DNA from: Bryobacteraceae bacterium
GTDB taxonomy: Bacteria > Acidobacteriota > Terriglobia > Bryobacterales > Bryobacteraceae
Assembly (NCBI GenBank): GCA_014379815.1
Contig: JACMLA010000097.1
Span: forward strand, 1 to 7,707
Direction: 5' to 3'
DNA: 7,707 nt
The notes beneath the pieces were generated by a model that saw nothing but the letters and a program-made list of their open reading frames with translations, was not told the DNA's origin and made no database searches. Position 1 is the first letter of the stretch. Each line of letters starts with the position of its first letter. This document shows, piece after piece, positions 1 to 6,310 of this stretch. Both the position numbers and the translations under genes were made by a program.

Positions 1-1265
1 ACCCTCGACACGTTCGTCGTCTGGATCGACGCAGAGAGACCAAATGGGATGCCGTTGGCGATCTCCATCGCGTGGTCGAAGTCCCGGGCTCGCATGATCG
101 CGAGTACAGGTCCGAAGATTTCTTCCTGCGCGATGCGCATCGAATGCTCAACATCTGCAAACACGGTGGGCTCGATGAAGTAGCCCTTGTCGTAGCCAGG
201 ACCCGTCAGGCGATTGCCGCCACACTTCGGTTCGCCACACTCCTGACGACCGATCTCAATGTACTTGAGGTTGGTTTCCAGCTGCTTCTGGTCAATCGCC
301 GGGCCGATATGAATCCCGGGTTCCATACCGTTCCCGACCTTCAATTTCCTGACGCCTTCAACCAGCGCGGCCACGAACCGGTCGTAGATGGAATCCTCAA
401 CAATTGCACGGCTGGTGGCGGTGCACTTCTGGCCGGTGGAAAAGAATGCTGCGTTAATGACGTTATCTACAGCAGACTGGAAGTCGCAATCAGCGAGGAC
501 TATGGTCGGATTTTTTCCACCCATTTCTAACTGGATACGCAGCTGGCGATCCGAAGCTTTGCGATGCAGCGCCAGACCAATCTCGCACGACCCTGTGAAG
601 GACACTGCTTTCAGGGGCTTGGCTTCTATCAGAGGATCGCCCACTTCGCGGCCGGATCCGGCAATGAAGTTCACGACACCTTTCGGGATCCCCGCTTCAT
701 GACATGCCTCGATAAGACGCCATGCGCTGAGCGGTGAAACGGAAGCAGGTTTCATCAGCACCGTATTGCCGCAGATCAGAGCGGGAGCAAGCTTCCATGC
801 AGGTATGGCGCTGGGGAAATTCCATGGGGTGATCAGGCCCACCACCCCGATGGCTTTCCGGATCGCGAACATGTGAACCCTCTCCCGTTCGCTTGGCACC
901 TGAATGCCGTTTAGACGAGAGCCTTCGCCCGCAAAATAGCGAAAGATATTGATAGAACGGCGGACTTCGCCTTTGGCCTCCGGGAGCGTCTTGCCCTCTT
1001 CCCTCGTCATATCCGCTGCGACATTGTCGAAGTTGCGATCGAGAATATCGGCGACTTTAAATAGATAGTTGCCACGGGCGGGTCCAGGGAGAGCCGACCA
1101 GGATGCGAATGCGGTCTGGGCTCCTTCGGCCGCTGCTTCGACCTGGGCCGCAGTTCCTTTTACATGTAGTCCGACAACCTCATCGGTGTTTGCAGGATTG
1201 CGATTCTCGAAGGTGTCACCCGACACCCATTCTCCATTGATATAGTTGCGGAACGTTTCTGCCAT
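1..1265 (-). CDS. Aldehyde dehydrogenase, alpha-ketoglutaric semialdehyde dehydrogenase-like (C-terminus off the window)
   Basis: This is a cytosolic NAD(P)-dependent aldehyde dehydrogenase. I read 421 codons without interruption from the ATG at 1265 to the left edge; the family is about 480-490 residues, so roughly 60-70 are missing beyond base 1. Visible landmarks are the cofactor-site motif TPWNFP with Asn149, the general-base Glu247 in LEMGGKNP, the catalytic Cys281 in GQKCTATSR, and EEIFGPV at 381-387. The run [12 protein letters not shown] near residue 90, the LEMGGKNP and GQKCTATSR versions of the motifs, and GLSASI near 410 resemble the B. subtilis YcbD/GucD group, which oxidises 2,5-dioxopentanoate to 2-oxoglutarate in sugar-acid breakdown. 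That substrate is inferred from memory of the family; other semialdehydes are possible. A GAGAGG ribosome site lies just upstream (1269-1274). The gene follows lemA by 28 bases and may be the last gene of that operon, although its metabolic role differs from its neighbours. Confidence 0.95.
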   Translation of the reverse strand, partial: MAETFRNYINGEWVSGDTFENRNPANTDEVVGLHVKGTAAQVEAAAEGAQTAFASWSALPGPARGNYLFKVADILDRNFDNVAADMTREEGKTLPEAKGEVRRSINIFRYFAGEGSRLNGIQVPSERERVHMFAIRKAIGVVGLITPWNFPSAIPAWKLAPALICGNTVLMKPASVSPLSAWRLIEACHEAGIPKGVVNFIAGSGREVGDPLIEAKPLKAVSFTGSCEIGLALHRKASDRQLRIQLEMGGKNPTIVLADCDFQSAVDNVINAAFFSTGQKCTATSRAIVEDSIYDRFVAALVEGVRKLKVGNGMEPGIHIGPAIDQKQLETNLKYIEIGRQECGEPKCGGNRLTGPGYDKGYFIEPTVFADVEHSMRIAQEEIFGPVLAIMRARDFDHAMEIANGIPFGLSASIQTTNVSR

Positions 1266-1293
1266 GTGCCTCTCAGGTGCTCAGGATGGTGAA

Positions 1294-1860
1294 TCAAAAC
1301 TTAACCGAAGGCGCCTGACGGGACGCCGGATCGGTACGGAAGTATGCGTCATTTCTCTGAAATCCGAAGATTCCAGCCGAAATGCTTTTGGGAAACTTTT
1401 CGATTTCCGTGTTATATCTTTGCACGGACTCGTTATAGCGGCGGCGGGACTGTGCGATCCGGTTATCGGTGCCTGCTAATTCGTCCTGCAAACGAAGAAA
1501 GTTTTCATTCGATCGCAGCTGAGGATAATTCTCGACGACGATGAGAAGACGACCGATGGCACCATCGAGTTGTTGATTTGCCTGGATCCGTTCCTGCGGG
1601 TTACGGGCATTTAGCAAGCCCGCACGTGCGTTGGCGATGGACTCCATAACGTCCTTCTCCTGCTTCGCAAAACCCTTAACGGTCTCCACGAGGTTAGGGA
1701 TCAGATCCGCTCTTCGCTGCAGATCCACATCAACTTGCGACCAGGTGCCGTTTACAGATTCCCGGTCTGTCACCAGTTCGTTCCTCGAGCCCATGAGCTG
1801 GCCACCCACAAGGAGAGCGAGGAGCACTACAACTCCAACGACTACAAGTCCAGCTTTCAT
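1294..1860 (-). CDS. lemA: LemA family membrane protein
   Basis: LemA proteins are small, helical, membrane-anchored proteins of unclear biochemical role. The 188 residues match the usual length of about 180-200. Residues 3-23 form one hydrophobic N-terminal anchor, so the bulk should lie outside the cytoplasm. The family signature follows: Trp40 then the stretch LQRRADLIPNLVETVKG at 47-63, and the second conserved block VVENYPQLRSNENFLRLQ at 108-125. A Tyr/Arg-rich helix (RRRYNESVQRYN, 139-150) and a short C-terminal tail with the family-typical aromatic segment (FGFQ, 165-168) follow. The ATG at 1860 is preceded by GAGGTG (1863-1868), a good though closely spaced ribosome site. The gene starts 13 bases after the nucleotidyltransferase-like gene, and a TPM/YgcG protein lies one gene further up, the partner LemA is most often found beside. 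Function beyond a membrane-linked role cannot be read from the sequence. Confidence 0.97.
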   Translation of the reverse strand: MKAGLVVVGVVVLLALLVGGQLMGSRNELVTDRESVNGTWSQVDVDLQRRADLIPNLVETVKGFAKQEKDVMESIANARAGLLNARNPQERIQANQQLDGAIGRLLIVVENYPQLRSNENFLRLQDELAGTDNRIAQSRRRYNESVQRYNTEIEKFPKSISAGIFGFQRNDAYFRTDPASRQAPSVKF

Positions 1861-1862
1861 AA

Positions 1863-1868
1863 CACCTC
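1863..1868 (-). promoter_or_regulatory. Ribosome binding site of lemA
   Basis: Read on the minus strand, GAGGTG lies two bases before the lemA ATG (or GAGG with four bases spacing). It is the clearest Shine-Dalgarno-like site in the minus-strand cluster and lies in the 13-base gap after the upstream stop codon, so lemA can probably initiate independently of its neighbour. Confidence 0.6.
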
Positions 1869-1873
1869 AATTT

Positions 1874-2581
1874 TTACATGCGGTCGATTTGATCGATCAC
1901 AGAGCTAACCGCAGCCAGATAGGAAGCAAATAAAGCTGGAGAATCCGAGACCGCTCTGGCTTTCTGTTTGCCCTCTCGCAGATCGAGCAGAGTATCAAAC
2001 GTGTCAGTGGCGATCCCAAAGCGTTCCTTTGCCGCTGCAACTACCTCTCGTTTCCCGAAATGCGGGACATCCCCGGCGATCCACAAAGCATGACGGAACA
2101 GAACACAGAAAGTGGAAACAGATTCCAGCATCAGCGTCAACAGAAGCGAGTTGTCAGAGAGCACACCTCCAGCTTTCTGCCGGAGACGAATCAGCTTCGA
2201 CCGTAGCTCATGCTCCACGTGAGCACGGTAGTACGAAGGATCGATGATCAGATCGCGGAACAGGTCTTCTCCCGCCAGAACAACATGTCTCTCGCGTATA
2301 TCGTGAAACTCCATCGGGAAGGAATCCACTGAAGTTCGCACTTCCTCGATGCTGAGCAGCAGCGGAGACGGATTCTTCATTTCGCGCCACCAGCGAAACA
2401 CTGGCTCAGCTTCACGCAGTTCGTCGGGAGTGACTTTGGTGAGAACGCAAAGTATGTTGTAGTCCGACATGGTATCCCGGCCCTCCGATGCAGCACCGGA
2501 ACCATAAAGAACGACAGAGACCAGCCGGGTCCCGTGGGCTTTCTGCAAACGTTCTACTACTTCGGTTAATAGCCGTTCCAT
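1874..2581 (-). CDS. Nucleotidyltransferase-fold protein with altered catalytic motif
   Basis: A soluble protein of 235 residues with an N-terminal polymerase-beta-like nucleotidyltransferase domain (about 1-105) and a helical C-terminal half. The fold signature is VVLYGSGAASEGRDTMSDYN: Gly27-Ser28, then Asp40-Tyr-Asn42. Family members normally have Asp-x-Asp or Asp-x-Glu here to hold the metal ion; the second acid is Asn (codon AAC, one transition from GAC). Glu91 in FPMEFHDI is a candidate for the third carboxylate. Substrate unknown; it could be a weak enzyme, a pseudoenzyme or a regulator, and I would not call it an antibiotic-resistance enzyme. I chose the ATG at 2581, four bases after the TPM stop. 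The frame stays open to 2680, but that would run about 95 bases into the Gly-rich tail of the upstream gene and add a low-complexity leader. No good ribosome site precedes 2581, so translational coupling to the TPM gene is likely. LemA follows after 13 bases. Confidence 0.85.
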   Translation of the reverse strand: MERLLTEVVERLQKAHGTRLVSVVLYGSGAASEGRDTMSDYNILCVLTKVTPDELREAEPVFRWWREMKNPSPLLLSIEEVRTSVDSFPMEFHDIRERHVVLAGEDLFRDLIIDPSYYRAHVEHELRSKLIRLRQKAGGVLSDNSLLLTLMLESVSTFCVLFRHALWIAGDVPHFGKREVVAAAKERFGIATDTFDTLLDLREGKQKARAVSDSPALFASYLAAVSSVIDQIDRM

Positions 2582-2585
2582 AGAG

Positions 2586-3380
2586 TTACCAGCTGCCGGA
2601 GGAGCCGCCCCCTCCTGAATCCCCACCTCCGAAGCCACCGAAACCGCCTCCGGAATCATAACCGCCGAAGCCTCCTCCACTACGACCGCCGTGCGCCGGA
2701 CGGTTCAGGACGCTGCCAAGAATCAAGCCTGGCAGGAATCCTCCACCGCCGCCGTAGTAGCCGCCTCCACCTCGGCGTCCGCGTCCCGATAGTAAGGCGA
2801 AGAGGACAAAAACCGCGAGGAGAAGCAAAGGCAATGGGAGCTCCGAAGGCTCTTCGCTGGCGCGGCGACGGGGTTGATCGGATTCCGCTATGGTGACGCC
2901 TTTGGCTGCGGCGATCCTTTGCCCGAGGCTGTGAGCTGCGGTTCCGAAAGCAGTGCCATAATCGCCGGCCCGCAGAGGGGTCCGCATCTGGCGAAGCAAC
3001 TCCCCTGCTGTTCCGTCGGTGATGATTGGTTCCAGACCGCGACCCACTTCAAGGCGGCTGTGACGGTCGCGGGTTACCAGAAGAAGGAGAAGTCCCTCAT
3101 CCTTGCCTTTTTTTCCAACACCCCAGGTGCGAAAAAGGTCGTTAGTGAAGTTCTCAAGGTCCGCCCCCTCCAGACTGGGAAGGGTAACGAATGCCATCTG
3201 TACGCCGGTGGCACGTTCGACTGCACCACAGTATCGTTCAATTTCTAAGCGTGCGCCAGCATCGATAACCCTCGAGAAATCGCTGAGGTAACCCTCAGCT
3301 ACAAGCGAGCGGGGCTCAACGGCGAGGGTTGTTACGGACAGGAAAAGGGTAAGGAAACAAAGATGAGACCGCGTCAGCAC
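2586..3380 (-). CDS. TPM domain (YgcG-like) membrane protein with Gly-rich tail
   Basis: A 264-residue exported membrane protein of the TPM/YgcG type. Residues 1-20 look like a signal peptide (hydrophobic 7-19, likely cut after Ala20). The TPM domain (about 29-155) shows the usual marks: Trp86-Gly-Val-Gly, then GKDEGLLLLL (92-101), and EVGRGLEPIITD (111-122) with Asp122 in the position expected to help bind metal. A single membrane segment spans about 181-197, followed by basic residues (RGRR), and a tail rich in Gly with Phe/Tyr/Ser ends in GSSGSW, a typical ending for this family. Some TPM domains have been reported to have phosphatase activity, in plants; bacterial members are mostly uncharacterised. 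The start is GTG at 3380, inside the end of the M16 gene (7-base overlap, GTGCTGA); no later Met would keep the signal peptide. The overlap and missing ribosome site suggest translational coupling to M16. Confidence 0.93.
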   Translation of the reverse strand: MLTRSHLCFLTLFLSVTTLAVEPRSLVAEGYLSDFSRVIDAGARLEIERYCGAVERATGVQMAFVTLPSLEGADLENFTNDLFRTWGVGKKGKDEGLLLLLVTRDRHSRLEVGRGLEPIITDGTAGELLRQMRTPLRAGDYGTAFGTAAHSLGQRIAAAKGVTIAESDQPRRRASEEPSELPLPLLLLAVFVLFALLSGRGRRGGGGYYGGGGGFLPGLILGSVLNRPAHGGRSGGGFGGYDSGGGFGGFGGGDSGGGGSSGSW

Positions 3381-4663
3381 CGTAATTCGTCGGGACTCAG
3401 TTCAATACCGTTCACGCGTCCGAGAACAGTTGCGCCAACCTGCTTTCCACTGAAGAACAATCTCGCGATTTCCTGTACTTCCTCTGCGGTGACTTGTTCG
3501 ACCGCTTCCACCATCTCGTCGACCGTGTAGAAGCGTCCAAAGAACAACTCCTGCCGGGCCAGGTTGGACATACGGCTTGACGTTGACTCCAGCCCTAGTG
3601 CGAGCGAACCCTTTAAATGATCTTTCGCACGACGCAGTTCTTCGTCGGGAATCCTGTCGTTCGCGATAGAGCGGAATTCATCGACAACCATGCCGACTAC
3701 CTTACGCACATGCGCGGTCGAGGTGCCTGAATAGACGGCCAGGCAGCCCGCGTCACGATACAGATTCAGCTCTGTGAAGATCGAGTAAGCGAGCCCGTGT
3801 TTCTCGCGTACATTCTGAAATAGCCGCGAACTCATGCCTCCGCCGAGGATCGTGCTGAGGAGATAGCAGGCATAACGCTGCGGGTGCGCGATGGGCAGTG
3901 CGGGAACGCCGATACACAGATGAACCTGTTCCAGAGAACGCTTGCTCTTCAGAATGAGGGGGATCTGAGTCTGCGGAACCGGTTCTGAAGGGGGAGGAGT
4001 TCCAGGAGAAAGTTGTCCAAAATACTTGTCAACAAGATCAACAATCTGCGCGTGTTCGATTCGTCCCGCTGCTGTGATGACGATATTTGCGGGAACATAC
4101 ACGTCGCTATGATACGCACGGACGGCTTCCTGCGAGAACGCGCCTATGGAAGCTTTCGTACCGAGAATTGACCTACCCAGTGGATGCTTTTTCCAGAACC
4201 GCGAAAAGAATGTTTCATGGACAAGATACTCGGGATTGTCCACTTCCATCTTCAATTCTTCGAGAATGACTCCCTTTTCTTTCTCAATTTCTTCCGGTTG
4301 AAACAGAGGACGAAGAACAAGGTCGGCTAATACGTCGAATCCAAGCGTGAGGTGGTCGTCGATGACCTTGGTGTTGTAGCTGACAAGTTCCTTGGCAGTG
4401 TATGCGTCAAGATTGCCACCGGTTGAATCGACTACCTTGGCGATCTCTTCCGCACTCCTGTTTTCGGTGCCCTTAAAGAGCATATGTTCCAGAAAATGCG
4501 AGATACCGTTCTGCTCGAGGTTTTCGCGACGGGAGCCTGTGCCAATCCAGATTCCCATTGCCACGCTTCGAACGTGGCCCATGGGTTCTGTGATAATGCG
4601 AAGTCCATTCGCAAGACTAGTCCGGTTGACGTCTCTTTTCGTTCCAATAGCGGGGGGATTCAT
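3374..4663 (-). CDS. M16 family (insulinase/MPP-like) zinc peptidase
   Basis: A 429-residue single-chain peptidase of the M16B type. The inverted zinc motif is complete: His56-Phe-Leu-Glu59-His60 (HFLEHMLFKGT), with the third ligand Glu136 in VILEELKM, 76 residues on, as the family requires. The N-terminal domain covers about 12-215 and the C-terminal domain about 230-420. The C-terminal half carries SRLFQNVREKHGLAYS with Arg286 and Tyr293, spaced by seven as in the substrate-binding Arg/Tyr pair of M16 enzymes. Both half-sites thus sit in one chain, which suits a homodimer; in some bacteria they are split over two subunits. No signal peptide is visible, so it should act in the cytoplasm on small or unfolded peptides; the substrate is unknown. 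The ATG at 4663 has no strong ribosome site. It lies 42 bases after the upstream gene and overlaps the TPM gene start by 7. Confidence 0.97.
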   Translation of the reverse strand: MNPPAIGTKRDVNRTSLANGLRIITEPMGHVRSVAMGIWIGTGSRRENLEQNGISHFLEHMLFKGTENRSAEEIAKVVDSTGGNLDAYTAKELVSYNTKVIDDHLTLGFDVLADLVLRPLFQPEEIEKEKGVILEELKMEVDNPEYLVHETFFSRFWKKHPLGRSILGTKASIGAFSQEAVRAYHSDVYVPANIVITAAGRIEHAQIVDLVDKYFGQLSPGTPPPSEPVPQTQIPLILKSKRSLEQVHLCIGVPALPIAHPQRYACYLLSTILGGGMSSRLFQNVREKHGLAYSIFTELNLYRDAGCLAVYSGTSTAHVRKVVGMVVDEFRSIANDRIPDEELRRAKDHLKGSLALGLESTSSRMSNLARQELFFGRFYTVDEMVEAVEQVTAEEVQEIARLFFSGKQVGATVLGRVNGIELSPDELRC

Positions 4664-4685
4664 CAGCTGCTTTAGGCCTGTTTCG

Positions 4686-4694
4686 AGTGTAACA
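4686..4694 (-). promoter_or_regulatory. Possible extended -10 promoter before the M16 gene
   Basis: On the minus strand the string TGTTACACT fits an extended -10 (TG-n-TACACT; four of six match TATAAT). It lies in the 42-base gap before the M16 gene, and a start about seven bases downstream would leave a leader of roughly 16 bases. No -35 match was found at the right distance, so this is a weak call. If real it would let the M16-TPM-NTase-LemA genes be transcribed apart from the secreted protein upstream. Confidence 0.2.
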
Positions 4695-4705
4695 GTCGGA
4701 GCAGA

Positions 4706-6247
4706 TTAGAACGGTGCCGTCCACGGCCTAAGTTCCAGTGGGTTGGAACTCTCATGTTTCGCGGTGACCTTCACAGCTTTGCTTACCTCGATCAGGTCCG
4801 CATCCAGTTCGAGGATATCGAAGCTGGCGACAACACGGTAGTTCCCGGGCGGAAGATTCGCGAAGTAGAAGCCTCCTTTGGTATCGGACAACATCTGAAG
4901 AAAACCTCCGGCAGCGCGACGGCCCTCGAGGGTTTCGGGCCATAGAAAGACGGTTACTCCGGGGACAGGTTTTCCATTTTCGGTGACCTGTCCCTCAAGG
5001 ATCGCGGGCTTGTCCGACAGACGCACAGAAACGTGGGAATCACCGGTTTGCGAAATCCAGCTAGGGTACCACTCATTCAGCTGTTCTGCGGCTTTTCTGC
5101 GCTGGCTTCCTTGTGAGGGTGCAGCGACATCGGCCACGTAGTAACCCGGAGGCGCTTCCGCCCGGAACTCCCAGTGTCCGGGAGGCAATGCTGTTTGCCC
5201 AAGAGGTATTTCCCGGAGCGGATCGATTTCCGCAATGTTCAAGCGGCGGCCCACGAGTTTGACAGGCACCTGGGTTGCGGCCACCTTTGTGCCACCGACT
5301 TCCACCTCAACCACAACCCGGGGTAGAGGCACCAGCGTGAGGTTCACGCCGGGCAAGTCGCCGCTTAAATTGAGTTCCAGAAAAGCGCTCGCTCCCGCGG
5401 TCTGAGTGGCTGCGAATAGCTCGTGCGGTCCAGGAGCCAGAGCAGAAAACGCGAAACCTTCACCGCAGCTTGTCTGAAAAAAGCGCTGGCCGGTTTCTGA
5501 CGACAACGTTACGAGGACGGCACCGTTGAAAGCACACGACACCCTGCCGTTGAGGCCAAAAGTACGCCCAGCCTCGGGGCTGACATCCGCGTACCCGGTG
5601 TCTGTATCCAGCGAGACTTCGATTAGTCTCGCGTTATGCGGGAATTGCCCACCGGGGCTAAAAGTAGGAAGCCACCCGGAGCCATCCAACAAAACATGTC
5701 CTCCGGAGCGCACCCAATACTTGCCCGGCAGGAGCCCGGGGATCCGGTAGCGGCCCCACTCTTCAGAGCGTGTTGATCCCGCAAACCGCAAAGGCAAGCG
5801 GCCATGGTAGGCAACGACTGGAACTCCGGACTCACCTACCCCGTTCTCATCCAGCACACGACCGGTAATCGCACCCCGGTGACGCATGCGGATTTCTGCG
5901 AAGAATGAAGAGTCACCTCCGACCGCTATAGGTCTGCCCCGGCCTGCTGGAATTCGCTGTCCCCACGATGCGGGAAAGTACCCCGGATGAGTGGCGATGA
6001 TGACATACAAACCAGGCGGCACCCGGCTGAATGTAAACTGACCGCTTCTGCCGGTTCTGCTGGAAACAGGAGCGCTGACCACCTTGCCATCAGCTTCCGC
6101 AACCGGCAAGAGTGTGACTGCGATGCGGGCCATGGCGCGCCCGGAGGCATGCTCGAGAACAATTCCCTGGATGACACCCGGTCCCGCTAAAGACCACGGC
6201 GCGCAGGCGATCAGTAAGGGCAACAAGAAACGCAGAGTGGGCACCAC
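4706..6247 (-). CDS. Secreted protein of repeated carboxypeptidase-regulatory-like beta-sandwich domains
   Basis: A 513-residue exported protein with a signal peptide (hydrophobic 5-16, likely cleavage after Ala21) and no other membrane segment. It reads as about five beta-sandwich units. Each ends in the typical hairpin of aromatic strand, Pro-Gly and Tyr: FTFSRVPPGLY (71-81), GRYRIPGLLPGKY (165-177), FAFSALAPG (264-272), LPPGHWEF (353-360) and FYFANLPPGNY (459-469). Units 1, 2 and 5 are good CarboxypepD_reg/CNA-B-like matches, opening with IQGIV, ITGRV and LEGQV; units 3 and 4 are degenerate. Cys237 and Cys260 in unit 3 could form a disulfide. No catalytic motif is visible, so a binding or structural role at the cell surface or in the periplasm is most likely. 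Such proteins are very common in Acidobacteriota. The start is GTG at 6247 or the next GTG at 6244; the second gives better spacing from AAAGG. No ATG lies in the leader. Confidence 0.88.
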   Translation of the reverse strand: MVPTLRFLLPLLIACAPWSLAGPGVIQGIVLEHASGRAMARIAVTLLPVAEADGKVVSAPVSSRTGRSGQFTFSRVPPGLYVIIATHPGYFPASWGQRIPAGRGRPIAVGGDSSFFAEIRMRHRGAITGRVLDENGVGESGVPVVAYHGRLPLRFAGSTRSEEWGRYRIPGLLPGKYWVRSGGHVLLDGSGWLPTFSPGGQFPHNARLIEVSLDTDTGYADVSPEAGRTFGLNGRVSCAFNGAVLVTLSSETGQRFFQTSCGEGFAFSALAPGPHELFAATQTAGASAFLELNLSGDLPGVNLTLVPLPRVVVEVEVGGTKVAATQVPVKLVGRRLNIAEIDPLREIPLGQTALPPGHWEFRAEAPPGYYVADVAAPSQGSQRRKAAEQLNEWYPSWISQTGDSHVSVRLSDKPAILEGQVTENGKPVPGVTVFLWPETLEGRRAAGGFLQMLSDTKGGFYFANLPPGNYRVVASFDILELDADLIEVSKAVKVTAKHESSNPLELRPWTAPF

Positions 6248-6310
6248 GCCTTTACTTGACGCGACTCAGCCAAAGATCGTGGAGTCATTGACCCGGTACA
6301 ATCGAGGGAG
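6248..6310. promoter_or_regulatory. Divergent intergenic region between the minus-strand cluster and rlmN
   Basis: These 63 bases separate the two oppositely oriented gene groups and must supply at least the rlmN promoter unless one lies inside the neighbouring gene. I could not identify a convincing sigma-70 pair. TTGACG (6256-6261) and TTGACC (6289-6294) resemble -35 boxes but have no -10 at the right distance, and TACAAT (6297-6302) resembles a -10 but lies too close to the ribosome site. GAGG at 6304-6307 is a plausible ribosome site for rlmN, three bases before its ATG. Confidence 0.5.

Noticed and set aside
72..702. Plus-strand reading frames of 152 and 104 codons
   Set aside because: They lie antisense to the aldehyde dehydrogenase, whose motifs are clear; no ribosome site or recognisable domain supports them.
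1874..2581. Aminoglycoside nucleotidyltransferase (antibiotic resistance) for the small NTase gene
   Set aside because: Only the general fold signature is shared, the second catalytic acid is missing, and the context is a membrane-protein cluster with no resistance or mobile genes.
2582..2680. Upstream in-frame ATG at 2680 for the nucleotidyltransferase-like gene
   Set aside because: It would add 33 low-complexity residues read out of frame from the Gly-rich tail of the TPM gene, and the fold's first helix starts naturally at the ATG at 2581.
2589..2770. Apparent DNA repeats rich in GGC/GGA triplets
   Set aside because: They are the codons of the Gly-rich tail of the TPM protein, a family-typical feature, and are too irregular for a true tandem repeat.
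2874..3248. Plus-strand reading frame of 124 codons
   Set aside because: It is antisense to the TPM domain coding region, shows no domain, and would interrupt a well-supported gene.
4678..4695. Inverted repeat CTGTT/AACAG as a terminator between the secreted protein and M16 genes
   Set aside because: The stem is only five mostly AU pairs with an eight-base loop and no following U run, so it cannot be called a terminator.
6297..6302. TACAAT as the -10 box of rlmN
   Set aside because: A start seven bases downstream would fall at about 6309 and exclude the GAGG ribosome site at 6304-6307; no -35 box sits at a proper distance.
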